Origin: Ascoidea rubescens DSM 1968
Taxonomy: Eukaryota; Ascomycota; Saccharomycetes; Ascoideales; Ascoideaceae
Assembly: GCF_001661345.1 (NCBI RefSeq)
Contig: NW_017962916.1
Span: 1,064,229 to 1,128,228, forward strand
Direction of reading: 5' to 3'
Length of the DNA stretch: 64,000 nucleotides
Shown: positions 1 through 10,499 of the stretch, in pieces
Layout: every line of letters begins with the position of its first letter
How positions within the stretch are numbered: the stretch's first letter is position 1
Made by a program: the position numbers and the translations under genes
The notes under the pieces: generated by a model
The model's database searches: none
Told to the model about the DNA's origin: nothing
What the model saw: only the letters and a program-made list of their open reading frames with translations

Positions 1-3000
1 TCTGTACCCTATGGCAATGTCAGGCCACAACCTCCACTAAGATTCCCTAATAACTTTTTTCAAAATGGCTTCACCAATAACTCACAACAACCTCCACCTC
101 AAAATGGTCAAAATGGTCAAAATGGTTTCGCCAACAACCTACAGCAACTTCCACCTCAAAATCAAATGTCTCAAAGACCAATGCAACCTTATCCTAATAA
201 CCGCTTGCCAATGAATCAAATCAATCCCAATGGTCCTCGCTCAATGTCTTTAACTACTACAAACAATTACTCAAATCAACCCAACCCAAGGTCAATGTCT
301 TTAACAAACAACTCAAGAAGAATCACTTCTCCTAATCCATCTTCTCCGCTATATTCTACTTCCTCTGATTTTTCCCCATCAAACCTTTCTTCCCAACCTC
401 CTCAATTTTCTCCCACTCAAAATCAACAAGATCGTAATTCTAATCAGCCTAATAACACACAACCCCCTTTAAACTCCCCAAGATCAAGCCAAAAGTTAAA
501 CTCGACTCTTTATCAAAGATCTAGTCTTTCTAATGAAGTTTTAAGGGATGAAAATAATCAAAATTATAATAATAATAACAACAACAATTTTAATCATCTG
601 TTAAATAATAATACTAATAATACACCAGAGCCTGCAAACAACAACAATACTAATATAAATAACATAAATAACTCAACCTCTATCAACAACAATTCAATTC
701 AAAATACAAACATTCAGAATACAAACAATAACTCTAATAGTAATGCAAGCAAAAATTCTTATGTTGATGCAAACAACAACTCAAACAATAATTCTGCCTC
801 TTATCTTTCAGGGAAAGAGAATTTGGAAAGTATTGAAGAAGTTGCTTCCATAATGACAAAACACGCTGATGATCAGTATTACAATCTGAGCCCACCACAC
901 AGTCAAAAATCAAACATTCAAGATGAAATCAATCATCGTTTGTCTTTTTCAAAATATCAGCAAAATTCAGATTACACACAATTACCACCAGTAAATGAAG
1001 ATACAACTGCTGATCTAAAGTCAAATAAAGAAAATCTGGAAATTTTAAATACTGTTGAAGCAGATCTGCAACTTGAAAACCAAGATAAGTTCCCAACTCA
1101 AGCAAAACCATCCTTAAAACTTCAACTTCCAGTAAATACCTATTATGAATCTCAAAATCCTTATCTAGATGAAGAAATTAATGATAAACAAAATAATTTA
1201 ATTTCATCAACTGAAATCACTAGAGAAGAAAATAATAAGTCAGCAAATGTTAGTGATGAGAAAATTATACTGAATGACTCAACATTTTCATCTCTTGATC
1301 CCAAGGCTCATCTGAATAACAATAAACAATCTTTGCAATCCGATAAATCACATCCTGAAATGACTTTATCTCAATCTGCAAATAAAGATGATAACTTTGA
1401 GTTGAGTTCTTTTATTAACACTTCTATTAATAATGATTTTATTATTGAGTTCGATAAACCGTTAAACCCTCACGTTCAAAAACTTGATTTTAATGATAGC
1501 GCTAGTAGTGATGACAATGCAAGCAATATTACAGCAGGCACACATATTTTAATGGAAAACGATAAACCTGGAGAATTAAATAGTTTATCTAAATCGGATT
1601 TCCAATCGGATTTCAAAGCTGATTCCAAAATTGATTCCAAAACTGATTGTTATGATACTTTTGGAACCTCTAATTCTGTTAATTTCTCCAAACCAAAGGA
1701 TAATACTTCGGTAGCACCCAAAACAACACTTGATTCATTTAAACCCATTAGAAAACCACCACCACCACCATCTCCATTAGCAGACATTACTTCAAACAAT
1801 GAACCTTCTTTGAATGCGATTGACCCCTCAAAAAGTAAGGAAATTACCGTGGGCTTTAATTTGAACGAAAAAGCTAGTTATAGATTTGATCAGACAAATC
1901 AAAATTCAAATGTTGAATTTAATAAAATTGAAAACTCCAAATTTCAAACACCAGTTATTCAAGGACAAGAAAAATTTCAGTCTATTAATCATGATAGTAA
2001 TCACGAAGATAAAATAAAAACTATTAGCAGTCCTTCTACCTTTTCTAGCCCGAATAATTATAACAACTCTCCAATTGATAGACGACGAAGAAAGTCTAAA
2101 GCTTTTTTTAATAGAATAGTAAGTAACCAATCTATTGAAACAAAAAATGAAGAAGTAGTGAAAACACCTAAATCATTTTATCGGGGTAGCCGGGGATCTA
2201 TTGTTTCAGGAGTAGTGGGAAATGAAAGCAAAATTCATTCCTCATTATCTTCTCCAACTTTGAGCAAAAAGACATCGATAAACTCTGGTAATGATAAAAC
2301 CAAAAATGGAAGCAAGTCACTAAAAGATTCTTTTTTGAAAAAAATTTCATGGAGGAAATCAAAAGGAAAAAAAGAAAAAGAGTTGGAAGCAAATGGAAAA
2401 ATCAAATTGAATGACAATATATTTGAGATTGTTACTTCTAGTCCTACTCAAAACCAATTCAAGGAACAAAACAGGTATTTTAAAAATGATAGAATTTACA
2501 CTCCTGAAGAAATAAATAATAATTCAACTAATAGCGATTTTAAAAAATCTAAAGCCAAGAAGGATTTTTCTGATCTGGATTATAAAGGCCTTAAAAGTCC
2601 CACTAAATTTGCTGATCAGACAGAACAGCCCAAAGTTCATGGATTTGCTTATGATCAACAGAAAAAAAACCCATCCCCTTTAAAGATGGAACACTCTTCA
2701 AAGGTCATGGAAAGCTTGGTAATAGAGTCATCTCCTGTTCAAATAATGTCGCTAGATCCAAAAAATAGCTCATCTTCATTTGTTGATGGGCATAAGGAAA
2801 ATATAAGTGAAAAAAATATAGGAATTTTGAAAGAATTTAATTTCAATTCGATTGAGAAACCCCAAAAGCTTGATATTTCATTGGGAAATTCATCTAATGA
2901 TCATTTCATGAAAAATAATTACTCTAATAACGAAAATATAAACGAACAAAATGGGCTTGGATATTTAAAACTTGAAACTTCAGGGCAAGATAATAGGCTT

Positions 3001-4329
3001 TCAGTTACTTCTGGGTTTTCATTATCATCTACATTTGATAAAATAAACAGTAGAGTTGAAAACGAATTGGGAATAGGAAAATCAGACGCGGAATATCAAC
3101 GGAAAAATAAGGTAGGAGAGGACAGCATGGATCTTCCATCATATTTTTCTAAACATAATAATTTTTCTAATGATGAAACTGAAACTAAAAATACAGAACA
3201 CAGTTTTGAATTGAAAAAAAATATAAAACCTCTGATGACAGCAATTAAAACCACATCCAATTCATCTAACTTATCAACCAAACCAAAGTTGGAGTTAACA
3301 CTCGATCAATTGGGAATAATGGAGGCTAACACAGCACTAATGAATGAATTGAAAGTTATTAGTAAAGAATTGAGTGATTCAATTGCAAGGGAATTTAAAA
3401 TGGAAGAGGAACTAAAGAAGTTTAAATTTCGCAGCGCTAATAATGAACCTGGTTACAATGATCCAAGAAACAATAGTGATCACAATATCAGTTTGAATGA
3501 TTTAAAATCAAAATATGAGTCTGAATTAAGAAAAAAAAGTGAAGAAATTGCCAATTTTTCCAAAGAGTTAAATCAAGAACGAAAGAAAAGATATATTGCA
3601 GAGGAACACGTTTTACTATGGCAAAATGGATCTGTTCCTCCAAGCATTGATGTATCATACGAGAAATCGAAGTTTCAGAGCGAACTAATTGAAAAGGAGG
3701 AAAAAATCAGTCAATTAAATGAAGAAATCAAAGAAAAAGAATTGCAAAACTTAAAAATGGATCGAAAGTGTAATGATTTGAGTAACGAGCTTGAAAATTT
3801 GAAAATGAATTTGCTAACTAATTTGAAAAATGAAAATGTTTACTTGAAGAATAACAACAATTTGTACCTCAAAAAGTTAAACTTATCACAGGAGGAGATT
3901 CAATTGTTGAGATTTGAAAATGAACAACTAAAAATTAAAGCCAATATTAACAATTCCAGCCCCTTAGAGGAACAAAGAAATGCACTACGAGAGGCTTTGA
4001 GAAATTTGAAGAAAAAACACGAAAAGGAAATGAAGGCAAACAGCGAAAGGATTAAGAGTTCGGAAAGCGAACTCAACAAATTAGCCAATCAGAATAGTTA
4101 TTTTCAAAAGAAGTTAGTTTCATTGACTAGTAATAGTGATAGTAATAGTAATAGTAATAGTAATAGTAATGGCAATGGCAATGGCAATGGCAATGGCAAT
4201 GGCAATGGCAATGGCAATGGCAATAACAGCTATATTAACGGTAATGGAAATGAAAAATATGGGTCCTCACCGCCATTGATTCACAACTATCCATTTTCAA
4301 GAGTGATCAGAACAATGTCGGATAGCTGA
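1..4329 (+). CDS. Asn-rich coiled-coil protein, 5'-truncated by window edge
   Basis: The frame is open from base 1, so the start lies outside; the visible part is 1442 residues. The first two thirds are low-complexity Asn/Ser/Gln sequence, with a proline run (PPPPPS, around base 1758) and basic Ser-rich patches typical of phosphoregulated disordered regions. From about base 3290 to 4110 the protein becomes Leu/Glu/Lys-rich with heptad spacing, a long coiled coil containing the segment EEHVLLWQNGSVPPSIDVSYE. The C-terminus holds a (Ser-Asn)n then (Gly-Asn)n tract encoded by AGTAAT and GGCAAT hexamers. The architecture resembles yeast cell-polarity or cortical scaffold proteins, but I do not recognise the family. 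CTG codons occur only in the disordered part. That it is a real gene is certain from its length; its function is open. Confidence 0.85.
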   Translation, partial: SVPYGNVRPQPPLRFPNNFFQNGFTNNSQQPPPQNGQNGQNGFANNLQQLPPQNQMSQRPMQPYPNNRLPMNQINPNGPRSMSLTTTNNYSNQPNPRSMSLTNNSRRITSPNPSSPLYSTSSDFSPSNLSSQPPQFSPTQNQQDRNSNQPNNTQPPLNSPRSSQKLNSTLYQRSSLSNEVLRDENNQNYNNNNNNNFNHLLNNNTNNTPEPANNNNTNINNINNSTSINNNSIQNTNIQNTNNNSNSNASKNSYVDANNNSNNNSASYLSGKENLESIEEVASIMTKHADDQYYNLSPPHSQKSNIQDEINHRLSFSKYQQNSDYTQLPPVNEDTTADLKSNKENLEILNTVEADLQLENQDKFPTQAKPSLKLQLPVNTYYESQNPYLDEEINDKQNNLISSTEITREENNKSANVSDEKIILNDSTFSSLDPKAHLNNNKQSLQSDKSHPEMTLSQSANKDDNFELSSFINTSINNDFIIEFDKPLNPHVQKLDFNDSASSDDNASNITAGTHILMENDKPGELNSLSKSDFQSDFKADSKIDSKTDCYDTFGTSNSVNFSKPKDNTSVAPKTTLDSFKPIRKPPPPPSPLADITSNNEPSLNAIDPSKSKEITVGFNLNEKASYRFDQTNQNSNVEFNKIENSKFQTPVIQGQEKFQSINHDSNHEDKIKTISSPSTFSSPNNYNNSPIDRRRRKSKAFFNRIVSNQSIETKNEEVVKTPKSFYRGSRGSIVSGVVGNESKIHSSLSSPTLSKKTSINSGNDKTKNGSKSLKDSFLKKISWRKSKGKKEKELEANGKIKLNDNIFEIVTSSPTQNQFKEQNRYFKNDRIYTPEEINNNSTNSDFKKSKAKKDFSDLDYKGLKSPTKFADQTEQPKVHGFAYDQQKKNPSPLKMEHSSKVMESLVIESSPVQIMSLDPKNSSSSFVDGHKENISEKNIGILKEFNFNSIEKPQKLDISLGNSSNDHFMKNNYSNNENINEQNGLGYLKLETSGQDNRLSVTSGFSLSSTFDKINSRVENELGIGKSDAEYQRKNKVGEDSMDLPSYFSKHNNFSNDETETKNTEHSFELKKNIKPLMTAIKTTSNSSNLSTKPKLELTLDQLGIMEANTALMNELKVISKELSDSIAREFKMEEELKKFKFRSANNEPGYNDPRNNSDHNISLNDLKSKYESELRKKSEEIANFSKELNQERKKRYIAEEHVLLWQNGSVPPSIDVSYEKSKFQSELIEKEEKISQLNEEIKEKELQNLKMDRKCNDLSNELENLKMNLLTNLKNENVYLKNNNNLYLKKLNLSQEEIQLLRFENEQLKIKANINNSSPLEEQRNALREALRNLKKKHEKEMKANSERIKSSESELNKLANQNSYFQKKLVSLTSNSDSNSNSNSNSNGNGNGNGNGNGNGNGNGNNSYINGNGNEKYGSSPPLIHNYPFSRVIRTMSDS
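4130..4224 (+). repeat. Coding hexanucleotide array (AGTAAT)n then (GGCAAT)n
   Basis: In-frame 6-bp repeats encode a Ser-Asn run followed by a Gly-Asn run near the C-terminus of the coiled-coil gene. Copy number in such arrays is usually unstable between strains. Confidence 0.9.
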
Positions 4330-4665
4330 TTGGAGTTTTGTGCAGTGGTTTATAGATTTTTTAGCTTCTATTCTGTTTGTATTTGCCAGTAGAACTTCGA
4401 CCAACAAATGTATATATCAGAGCACAACAAGGAAGATGGCGTATCGGTTACCCTCCTATATTTTGAGTGCCCAAAGAAAATTTAGTTTTGAGAGTGTTTT
4501 TCCGAGCCTCTTCCTCATCTTCCGCCAAAGAAGAAGCTTTTCGCTTGACCTAAAACGCGCAACCTCTATCCGAATTACACACATGTCTTGTGATCAAGCA
4601 ACTCTGGTATCATCAGCGTTGGCTTCTCTTGCGCTTCCCACAGGTCAGTATTCGCGGCAGGGTAA

Positions 4666-4676
4666 CCCACGTGGGG
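4666..4676 (+). promoter_or_regulatory. Pho4-type site CCCACGTGGGG upstream of PHO84
   Basis: CACGTG flanked by GGG is the high-affinity Pho4 site in yeasts. It sits about 320 bp upstream of the PHO84 ATG, and it is the only CACGTG I saw in this intergenic region. Phosphate-starvation control of PHO84 through this site is inferred from the S. cerevisiae PHO pathway. Confidence 0.65.
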
Positions 4677-4821
4677 ATGCTTTGGAGTTTGCAGAGATTA
4701 TATTTGCTGATATTTCTTTTTTGGTCTTGCTCGCTGGAAAACAACGTAAAAAAACAAGGAATTCAAGAGCAGATGTTTAAGCTTTGAAAAGTTTGAAAAC
4801 GCTTTTTTGCTTAGCAGAAAG

Positions 4822-4828
4822 TATAAAA
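4822..4828 (+). promoter_or_regulatory. TATA box (TATAAAA) of PHO84
   Basis: A TATAAAA element lies about 170 bp upstream of the PHO84 ATG and downstream of the Pho4-type site, the normal order for an inducible yeast promoter. Confidence 0.45.
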
Positions 4829-4993
4829 TGTCTTGTATTTTCTTAGTTTTCATTTTTTTCTTGGAAACTCTTATCAAAACAGCTGATTAAGTGTACCAAG
4901 ACTTTTAGTGAACTAACATTCGTACTGCCCAGTATTTCTGCATACGACTTGTTTCCTTCTCTGTTCTGTATTATTCCAGTTGAATACTAAATT

Positions 4994-6706
4994 ATGTCTT
5001 CTCCAAACACTCAACTTCCTTCAAAGAAAAAAGAAAAATCTGGAAATGCTGCTTTTCACGACTTTTTAAATGACTTTGCTGATATCGAGGATCCTCTTGA
5101 AAGAAGAAGACTAGCCTTGGAAAAAATCGACAATGCTAAGTTTGGTTGGTATCATGTTCGTGCTATCTGTGTGGGAGGTGTCGGTTTTTTGACTGATTCT
5201 TATGACATTTTTGCAATTAACATAGCTGTTTCTATGCTTGGTTACGTTTACTGGGGTTCCTCCGTTGGTGGCTCTGGTGTTCCATCAGACGCAGAAAGCA
5301 CTCTTTTAAAAGTTTCAACTTCAGTTGGAACTGTCATTGGCCAATTAGGTTTTGGTACTTTAGCTGATTTGGTTGGTAGAAAAAAAATTTATGGTACTGA
5401 ACTTATAATTATGATTGTCGGAACTGTATTTCAGTGTTTGCTTGGCCATTCTCCTGCTATTAACTTTGTCGGTATTTTTACTTTTGCGAGAATATTTATG
5501 GGTATTGGAATCGGTGCAGATTATCCACTTTCTTCTATTGTCACCTCGGAATTTGCTACCACAAAACATAGAGGTGCAATTATGGGTGCTGTTTTTGCTA
5601 ATCAAGGTTGGGGTCAATTGCTAGCAGGATTAGTTGCTTTAATTTGTGTGGTTGGCTGGAAAGATCAGCTAATTCACTCCAATAATGTTGACGAATGTAC
5701 TGGAGAGTGTATTAAAGCTGTTGACCAAATGTGGAGAGTTTTAGTTGGCTTTGGTGCAGTTCCTGCTATTTCAGCACTATATTTTAGATTGACTATGCCA
5801 GAATCTCCAAGATATGCAGTACAAGCTGATCAAAAACAAGAAATCAAAGAAAAAACCGACAATAATGAGATTAAAATTGTGAGATCAAAATCAGATGACT
5901 ATGCTTTGACTCAGAGAGAAAATAGTTCTTCCTCCTTTACTGATGAGCCAGAAACATCTCCTAAAGCCAGTCCAAAAGAATTCTATCTTCACTTTAAACA
6001 ATGGAAACATGGAAAAATCCTCCTTGGTACTGCTGGCTCGTGGTTTTTATTGGATGTTGCATTTTATGGTCTTGGTCTTAATTCTGCTATAATTTTAGAA
6101 ACTATTGGTTTTGCTTCTTCTCAAAATGTTTACAGAAAATTGTACAATATTGCTGCAGGAAACTTGATTTTGATTTGCGCTGGTTCCATTCCCGGCTATT
6201 GGTTTTCTGTTGTATTTCTAGATAGAATTGGAAGAAAACCAATTCAAGTGGGTGGATTTGTGATTTTAACAGCTATTTTCTGTATCATTGGTTTTGCCTA
6301 CGATAGTTTGGGCTCTAAAGGTTTGTTGGCAATGTATGTTCTTGCTCAATTTTTCCAAAATTTTGGTCCAAATGCTACTACCTTTATTGTTCCAGGCGAA
6401 TGCTTTCCAACAAGATTTAGATCAACCTCACATGGTATTAGTGCAGCATCAGGAAAAATCGGGGCTATTATTGCTCAAACATGTCTTGGTTCCTTGATCA
6501 ATCATGGTTGTGCTGCTGACGACAAAAACTGTTTTCTTCCTCATGTCATGGAAATTTTTGCTCTATTCATGTTGTTGGGTATTTTCACCAGTTTATTGAT
6601 TCCAGAAACCAAAAGAAAAACCTTAGAAGAGATTGCCGAAAAATACCATGGAGAATTCAACCCCAATAATCCACAGAATAATGTTGCTAAACAGCAAGAA
6701 GTGTAA
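4994..6706 (+). CDS. PHO84: High-affinity inorganic phosphate:H+ symporter
   Basis: 570 residues, close to the 587 of S. cerevisiae Pho84. It imports inorganic phosphate with protons at the plasma membrane (MFS, PHS family). Nearly every family block is visible: the N-terminal FHDFLNDFADIEDPLERRR, GVGFLTDSYDIFAI in TM1, the loop DLVGRKKIYGTELIIMIVG, GIGIGADYPLSS in TM4, ATTKHRGAIMGAVFANQGWG, the central cytosolic loop (about residues 280-335), and the C-terminal half with PGECFPTRFRSTSHGISAASGK and IPETKRKTLEEI. Twelve hydrophobic segments are expected. The start is the first ATG and matches the family N-terminus. I found no in-frame CTG codon. A Pho4 site lies upstream. Identification is very secure. 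Confidence 0.97.
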   Translation: MSSPNTQLPSKKKEKSGNAAFHDFLNDFADIEDPLERRRLALEKIDNAKFGWYHVRAICVGGVGFLTDSYDIFAINIAVSMLGYVYWGSSVGGSGVPSDAESTLLKVSTSVGTVIGQLGFGTLADLVGRKKIYGTELIIMIVGTVFQCLLGHSPAINFVGIFTFARIFMGIGIGADYPLSSIVTSEFATTKHRGAIMGAVFANQGWGQLLAGLVALICVVGWKDQLIHSNNVDECTGECIKAVDQMWRVLVGFGAVPAISALYFRLTMPESPRYAVQADQKQEIKEKTDNNEIKIVRSKSDDYALTQRENSSSSFTDEPETSPKASPKEFYLHFKQWKHGKILLGTAGSWFLLDVAFYGLGLNSAIILETIGFASSQNVYRKLYNIAAGNLILICAGSIPGYWFSVVFLDRIGRKPIQVGGFVILTAIFCIIGFAYDSLGSKGLLAMYVLAQFFQNFGPNATTFIVPGECFPTRFRSTSHGISAASGKIGAIIAQTCLGSLINHGCAADDKNCFLPHVMEIFALFMLLGIFTSLLIPETKRKTLEEIAEKYHGEFNPNNPQNNVAKQQEV

Positions 6707-7039
6707 TTTCGTTGTCTGTAAAACTGTTTTTCGTGCCAATATTACCCAACTTCTATACTTTTTTTTTGTACTGCTTGCATTGTTTCCGCTTTTTTATTTT
6801 ATTTTATTTTTCTTTTATACTTTATTTTGCTTTTATAATTTTCTTATCAAATAAGTATCTATTGGTTGTTTTATTTCAAATCGTTCTAATGGTTTTAGTG
6901 AGACTCATGTAGCCCAGCCTTCCTGCTGTCAACTTATCTCCTTGCGTGGAAAGACCCACATAAGGGAGACTAATTAATTTCGAGTGCTTCTGATCGTTGC
7001 CTCAAACTTATTCTAAAACATTTCTGTTTTGGTTTTCAT
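6707..7039. other. Intergenic, T-rich PHO84 3' region
   Basis: Pyrimidine-rich sequence follows the PHO84 stop, then a short GC-richer patch (about 6905-6970). No gene is seen. Confidence 0.5.
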
Positions 7040-7690
7040 TTCAAATAATTGCAAATCGATTAAAAAAATAATGAAACAATTCAATTTTATCCAAAAAAAG
7101 TTATAAAATGCCTTTCTCTCAAGGAAGCACAAAATTTCACATACATTTAGAACAAAGTCGCTTGTCCCAAGCTCTATAATTATTGCTCTGAAAATGGTCA
7201 AACCTTTATTGAAATGAAATTCATTCCAGAAAAAATTTTATGTGAGAAATGGCCCAAGTTGAATAAAGCACAACAGCAGATTTTCAGCAAAAATATCAAT
7301 AATGAAGTTAATAAGCTAAGAAACTATACCACATAATCAATTGGAGGAATTGGAGATACTGAAATTCATGATCCAATTTTTGGTAACTTGAAGTTTGAAA
7401 AGGAGCAGCACTTGAATCAGTACATAGGATCTTTATTTACAATTGATCCGAAATTAAAACTAGGCCAGGAAAGCCTACTACCACCCACTGATAGTCGAAT
7501 TTGTCTATCCCATGGGGACTTGAATTCATCTAACATTAATTAATGTTGATTTGACTATTGTTTTTATTGATTGGAAGTGCATGAGCTCCTAGCCTGAATA
7601 TTGGGACCATATGAAATTATTCCTTATTGGTTCCAAAAAAGATGAGTGGGATGATTGCATTTGATGCTGGTGCTAACAAAATGACGATAT
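7040..7690 (+). pseudogene. Relic 1 of an APH-family (phosphotransferase/kinase-like) gene
   Basis: Several stop codons and at least one frameshift interrupt a sequence with the landmarks of the fungal APH family (aminoglycoside/choline-kinase fold, PF01636 type). In order these are KKVIKCLSLKEAQNFTYI (ATP-binding lobe with the conserved EA.N), CPKLYNYCSENGQTFIEMKF (hinge, normally IvMEyI.G), W.KLN, and the catalytic loop SHGDLNSSNI at about 7508-7540. After a frameshift comes VDLTIVFIDWKCM (metal-binding ID.E-like block, here DWK), then PEYWDHMK. The order and spacing leave little doubt about the family. It is related to a second relic near 10.5-11.1 kb. The original substrate cannot be told. 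Not expected to make a functional protein. Confidence 0.75.
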
Positions 7691-7833
7691 TGATTTACGT
7701 ACATCTTTCAAACTTAATGATTTTAAAATCTTGTTATATAAACAAATTTTATAGCTTTTTAAGTTCAAAATGATAGTCTCCGAATATATTCAATATACTA
7801 GAAGTTGATTGAAGTGCCTGTATAAGACGCGTG

Positions 7834-9084
7834 TTTACTCCACGCTTGGGTTTGAGACTCATCATCAAAGGGATTCAACATTACTTCAGTTCTCACCAGA
7901 CCAAGAGATGGCTTAGTTATTCAAGAGCGATTACTCATTTCCTCACAAAGTCAATGTTGAATATCACACTGACCTACACAGAATGTCTATGTATCAGTTT
8001 TCATGGAACCTAGAGCTGAGAGCCAGTTATCATATCCTTTACAGAAATCTAATTTGATCCAACCAACATACAAATCTGTTCCACTCAACAGTTTCAATGC
8101 GAGTTACATGAATAAAAGCGATTTTGTTTTCAATTTTGGTGAGCATGGAGTATTTCTCACGTATGTTGGGGACTATATCAACTTTCATGAAAGAAGCAAT
8201 TTGCATGAAAGAAATAACTCAGCTAAAGCATCGTTGCCTATTTACATTAATAAAAATGGTGACGTGAATGATTCGCTTGTAATCTATACAGGCAATATCT
8301 TAAAACAGATAGGATCTATCAAGACTTATCTTAATCATCCCATTGCAAGCTTTGATGAATATGTTGTCAGTAATTCAGCAAGCTACAAATCTATTGTTAG
8401 AGATAATCATGATGAAGGCGGCATGACGAGGGTGATCATGGTGAGGGTAGTTGTAGCAGATGCAATGCGAGTAATAAATATATTGTTTCTAGTAGTGATA
8501 CCAAATTGCCTAGAATAAGAGAGTTATTTACAGATGCTGAACTAAGATTTTTTCGATGATATTGATTGTAGATTTGCATTAAGCTGGAAGATAATGCTGG
8601 TAAGGTTGATACCAAGGCTAGCAAATCTGTTTTATACACATATGGTTATGCCTCAAAAAATTCAGCCAAATGGTTTCATAGAATAATTCATAATTGAATT
8701 GCTTTGAAAATTCTAATATTCAATTTTGTAAGATTGAACATTGAATGTTTAATTCAAGAAAGTGTCTTTATGGATTTTAATCCTGAAAGCAAATGATGTT
8801 GGTGAAATTGAAATTGAAATTATATTTATTGTTTGGTGGTGCATTTCTCGTTTTCTTAGTTCCCATTTCTATTGCTCTGTCCTTCTTCAAATATGGAGGT
8901 ATCTAAAAGAAATGCCGCTGTTTGGCCTTGTGGTAATATTTTTCGTCCTTTTGAGCTTTTTCAACTAAAGCTGTTAGAGAAAGAAAACATTTCAGATGAT
9001 GATCAAAGACATTGGGTGGAGCAGCAGTATAGAAGACTGAATCAACAGTCTGAAAAAGAAGTAGATGCTAATGTTACTGAATAG
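7834..9084 (+). pseudogene. Relic of an unidentified, probably membrane-anchored protein
   Basis: Protein-like sequence continues across several frames. About 7836-8030 reads RDSTLLQFSPDQEMA, a stop, then FPHKVNVEYHTDLHRMSMYQ. The frame then shifts to an intact stretch from the ATG at 8003 to about 8425 (containing FVFNFGEHGVFLTYVGDYI). Another frame follows with a Cys pair (GSCSRCN) and LPRIRELFTDAELRFF. Near 8810-8895 one frame gives a clear transmembrane helix (LYLLFGGAFLVFLVPISIAL). The next frame gives a charged tail, ISDDDQRHWVEQQYRRLNQQ, ending at the TAG at 9082. This looks like one gene broken by several small frameshifts, with a large N-terminal domain, a single C-terminal membrane span and a cytosolic tail. 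I do not recognise the family. Confidence 0.5.
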
Positions 9085-10120
9085 ACTTCCAAGGGATTTT
9101 AAAGCACACCAGTTTTTACTTTTATATTTTCCAGCTCCTCTTCCATTTTTGGACAGCGATTCATTCCTTACCATTTTATCAAAATAAGCAAAGCCATTTA
9201 AATCACTAATCACTATTAACAGTATCACTCAAATCACAATTACCAATATCACTCAAATCATCATTAAAAATATCTTTGATTGCCGGTTTTCTTTGGTTTC
9301 TTTTGGATAGAATATATCAATTTTCATAATTTCAATCCTCTTTTTTTGAACAACTTTTAGTTGAGTAATTTGATGCCGAAGGATTAGTCAATTACTCACA
9401 TTATTAACTAGCTAACTTGTAGTGGTGCAATGTGGTAACATATCCTGTCAAATCCATTCCAATAGTGATCCTCTGATTATTGTAAGAAATAAAAAACGAA
9501 AATGAACGAAGGATAAATCAAATATATCTTGTCAACAATAGCTATTTTTGAAACTTTCCTTGTATGACTAATCAATACAATACATTCAAAATTAAATTCT
9601 AGAATGAGTTCTGCTTGTTTATTTAGAATTTTACATTTTTCTGGATTCGCAAAGCTGGTGAAGAGTATGAGATACAGTAGGTGATATTATAAACTGCCCT
9701 GAACACAGTGCATCTGTGATGATATCAAATACCGAATTAAAGATTAGGCTATTTGAGCCTGGAATAAAAGGGATTATTTGAAATAACTCATTCAGAAAAA
9801 TCACTAATACAACACCAATTAAAAATATAAAGAGTAGCTAAACTCAACTGAAGATAGAAACTTCAACAATCTAGTGGGCGTGAAACCTAAGAAATTTCTA
9901 TTGAAACTTTTGTTAGAAATATTGAGATTAGTTGTACGGAGATTAGCCGCAATCGAGATTTTGAATTGAAGTGGTTTTTCAGTAATTTTGAAAAAATTGG
10001 TTCCTGATTGGAAAGGCTTCAATTCATCTTCTGGTTACAGCAGGCCAAATAGTTTTATTACATATCTGCAGTAGGCTGCGTTATAGGACAGATGTTTACT
10101 TATTATTATTTACTAATGGT
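9085..10120. other. AT-rich interval without a recognisable gene
   Basis: Frames are short on both strands and I see no protein-like conserved block. Probably decayed sequence between the two APH-like relics. Confidence 0.5.
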
Positions 10121-10193
10121 GGACAAGAAAGTGCCCACTCCAGCTCGACTTGAGGACAAGAAAAATACCCTTTTCCAAATCAAGCTCGATTGA
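10121..10193 (+). repeat. Degenerate direct repeat (two 33-40 bp copies)
   Basis: Both copies start with GGACAAGAAA and end with a CTCGAYTTGA-like block. Copy 1 is 10121-10153 and copy 2 is 10154-10193, immediately adjacent. The two differ by small indels in the middle. Function unknown. Confidence 0.55.
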
Positions 10194-10499
10194 GACGCCA
10201 GTCACGTGGCACGTAGAATTGAATGGGAAATTGATTCGATCTGCTTCCAGTATGAGGGGTCCATGTGCATTCATTTCTCAGAGATATTTGAGATCCGGTT
10301 TCTGCTTGTCAAACCAAATACAAAGTAACCCTAAAATTAAGGTCTGTGAAGGACGTGGGAGGCCTGGCGAAGGCCATTATGAATTAGCACTCAACGTTGT
10401 ATTTCTCTCTATTTTTTATTTGTTAATTGGTTGTTTCATTCTGATAATCATTTATCTTATTTCCTATTTTTTAGTTTACGATCCTACTACATACATACA

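Larger units (their letters stand above)
4330..4993. other. Intergenic region, PHO84 promoter
   Basis: It lies between the coiled-coil gene and PHO84. An open frame at 4340-4780 has no ATG at its start and no recognisable product. The interval carries a Pho4-type E-box and a TATA box, listed separately. Confidence 0.6.

Noticed and set aside
4340-4780. Open frame of 146 codons upstream of PHO84
   Set aside because: It begins with GTG, overlaps the PHO84 promoter motifs and has no recognisable protein features.
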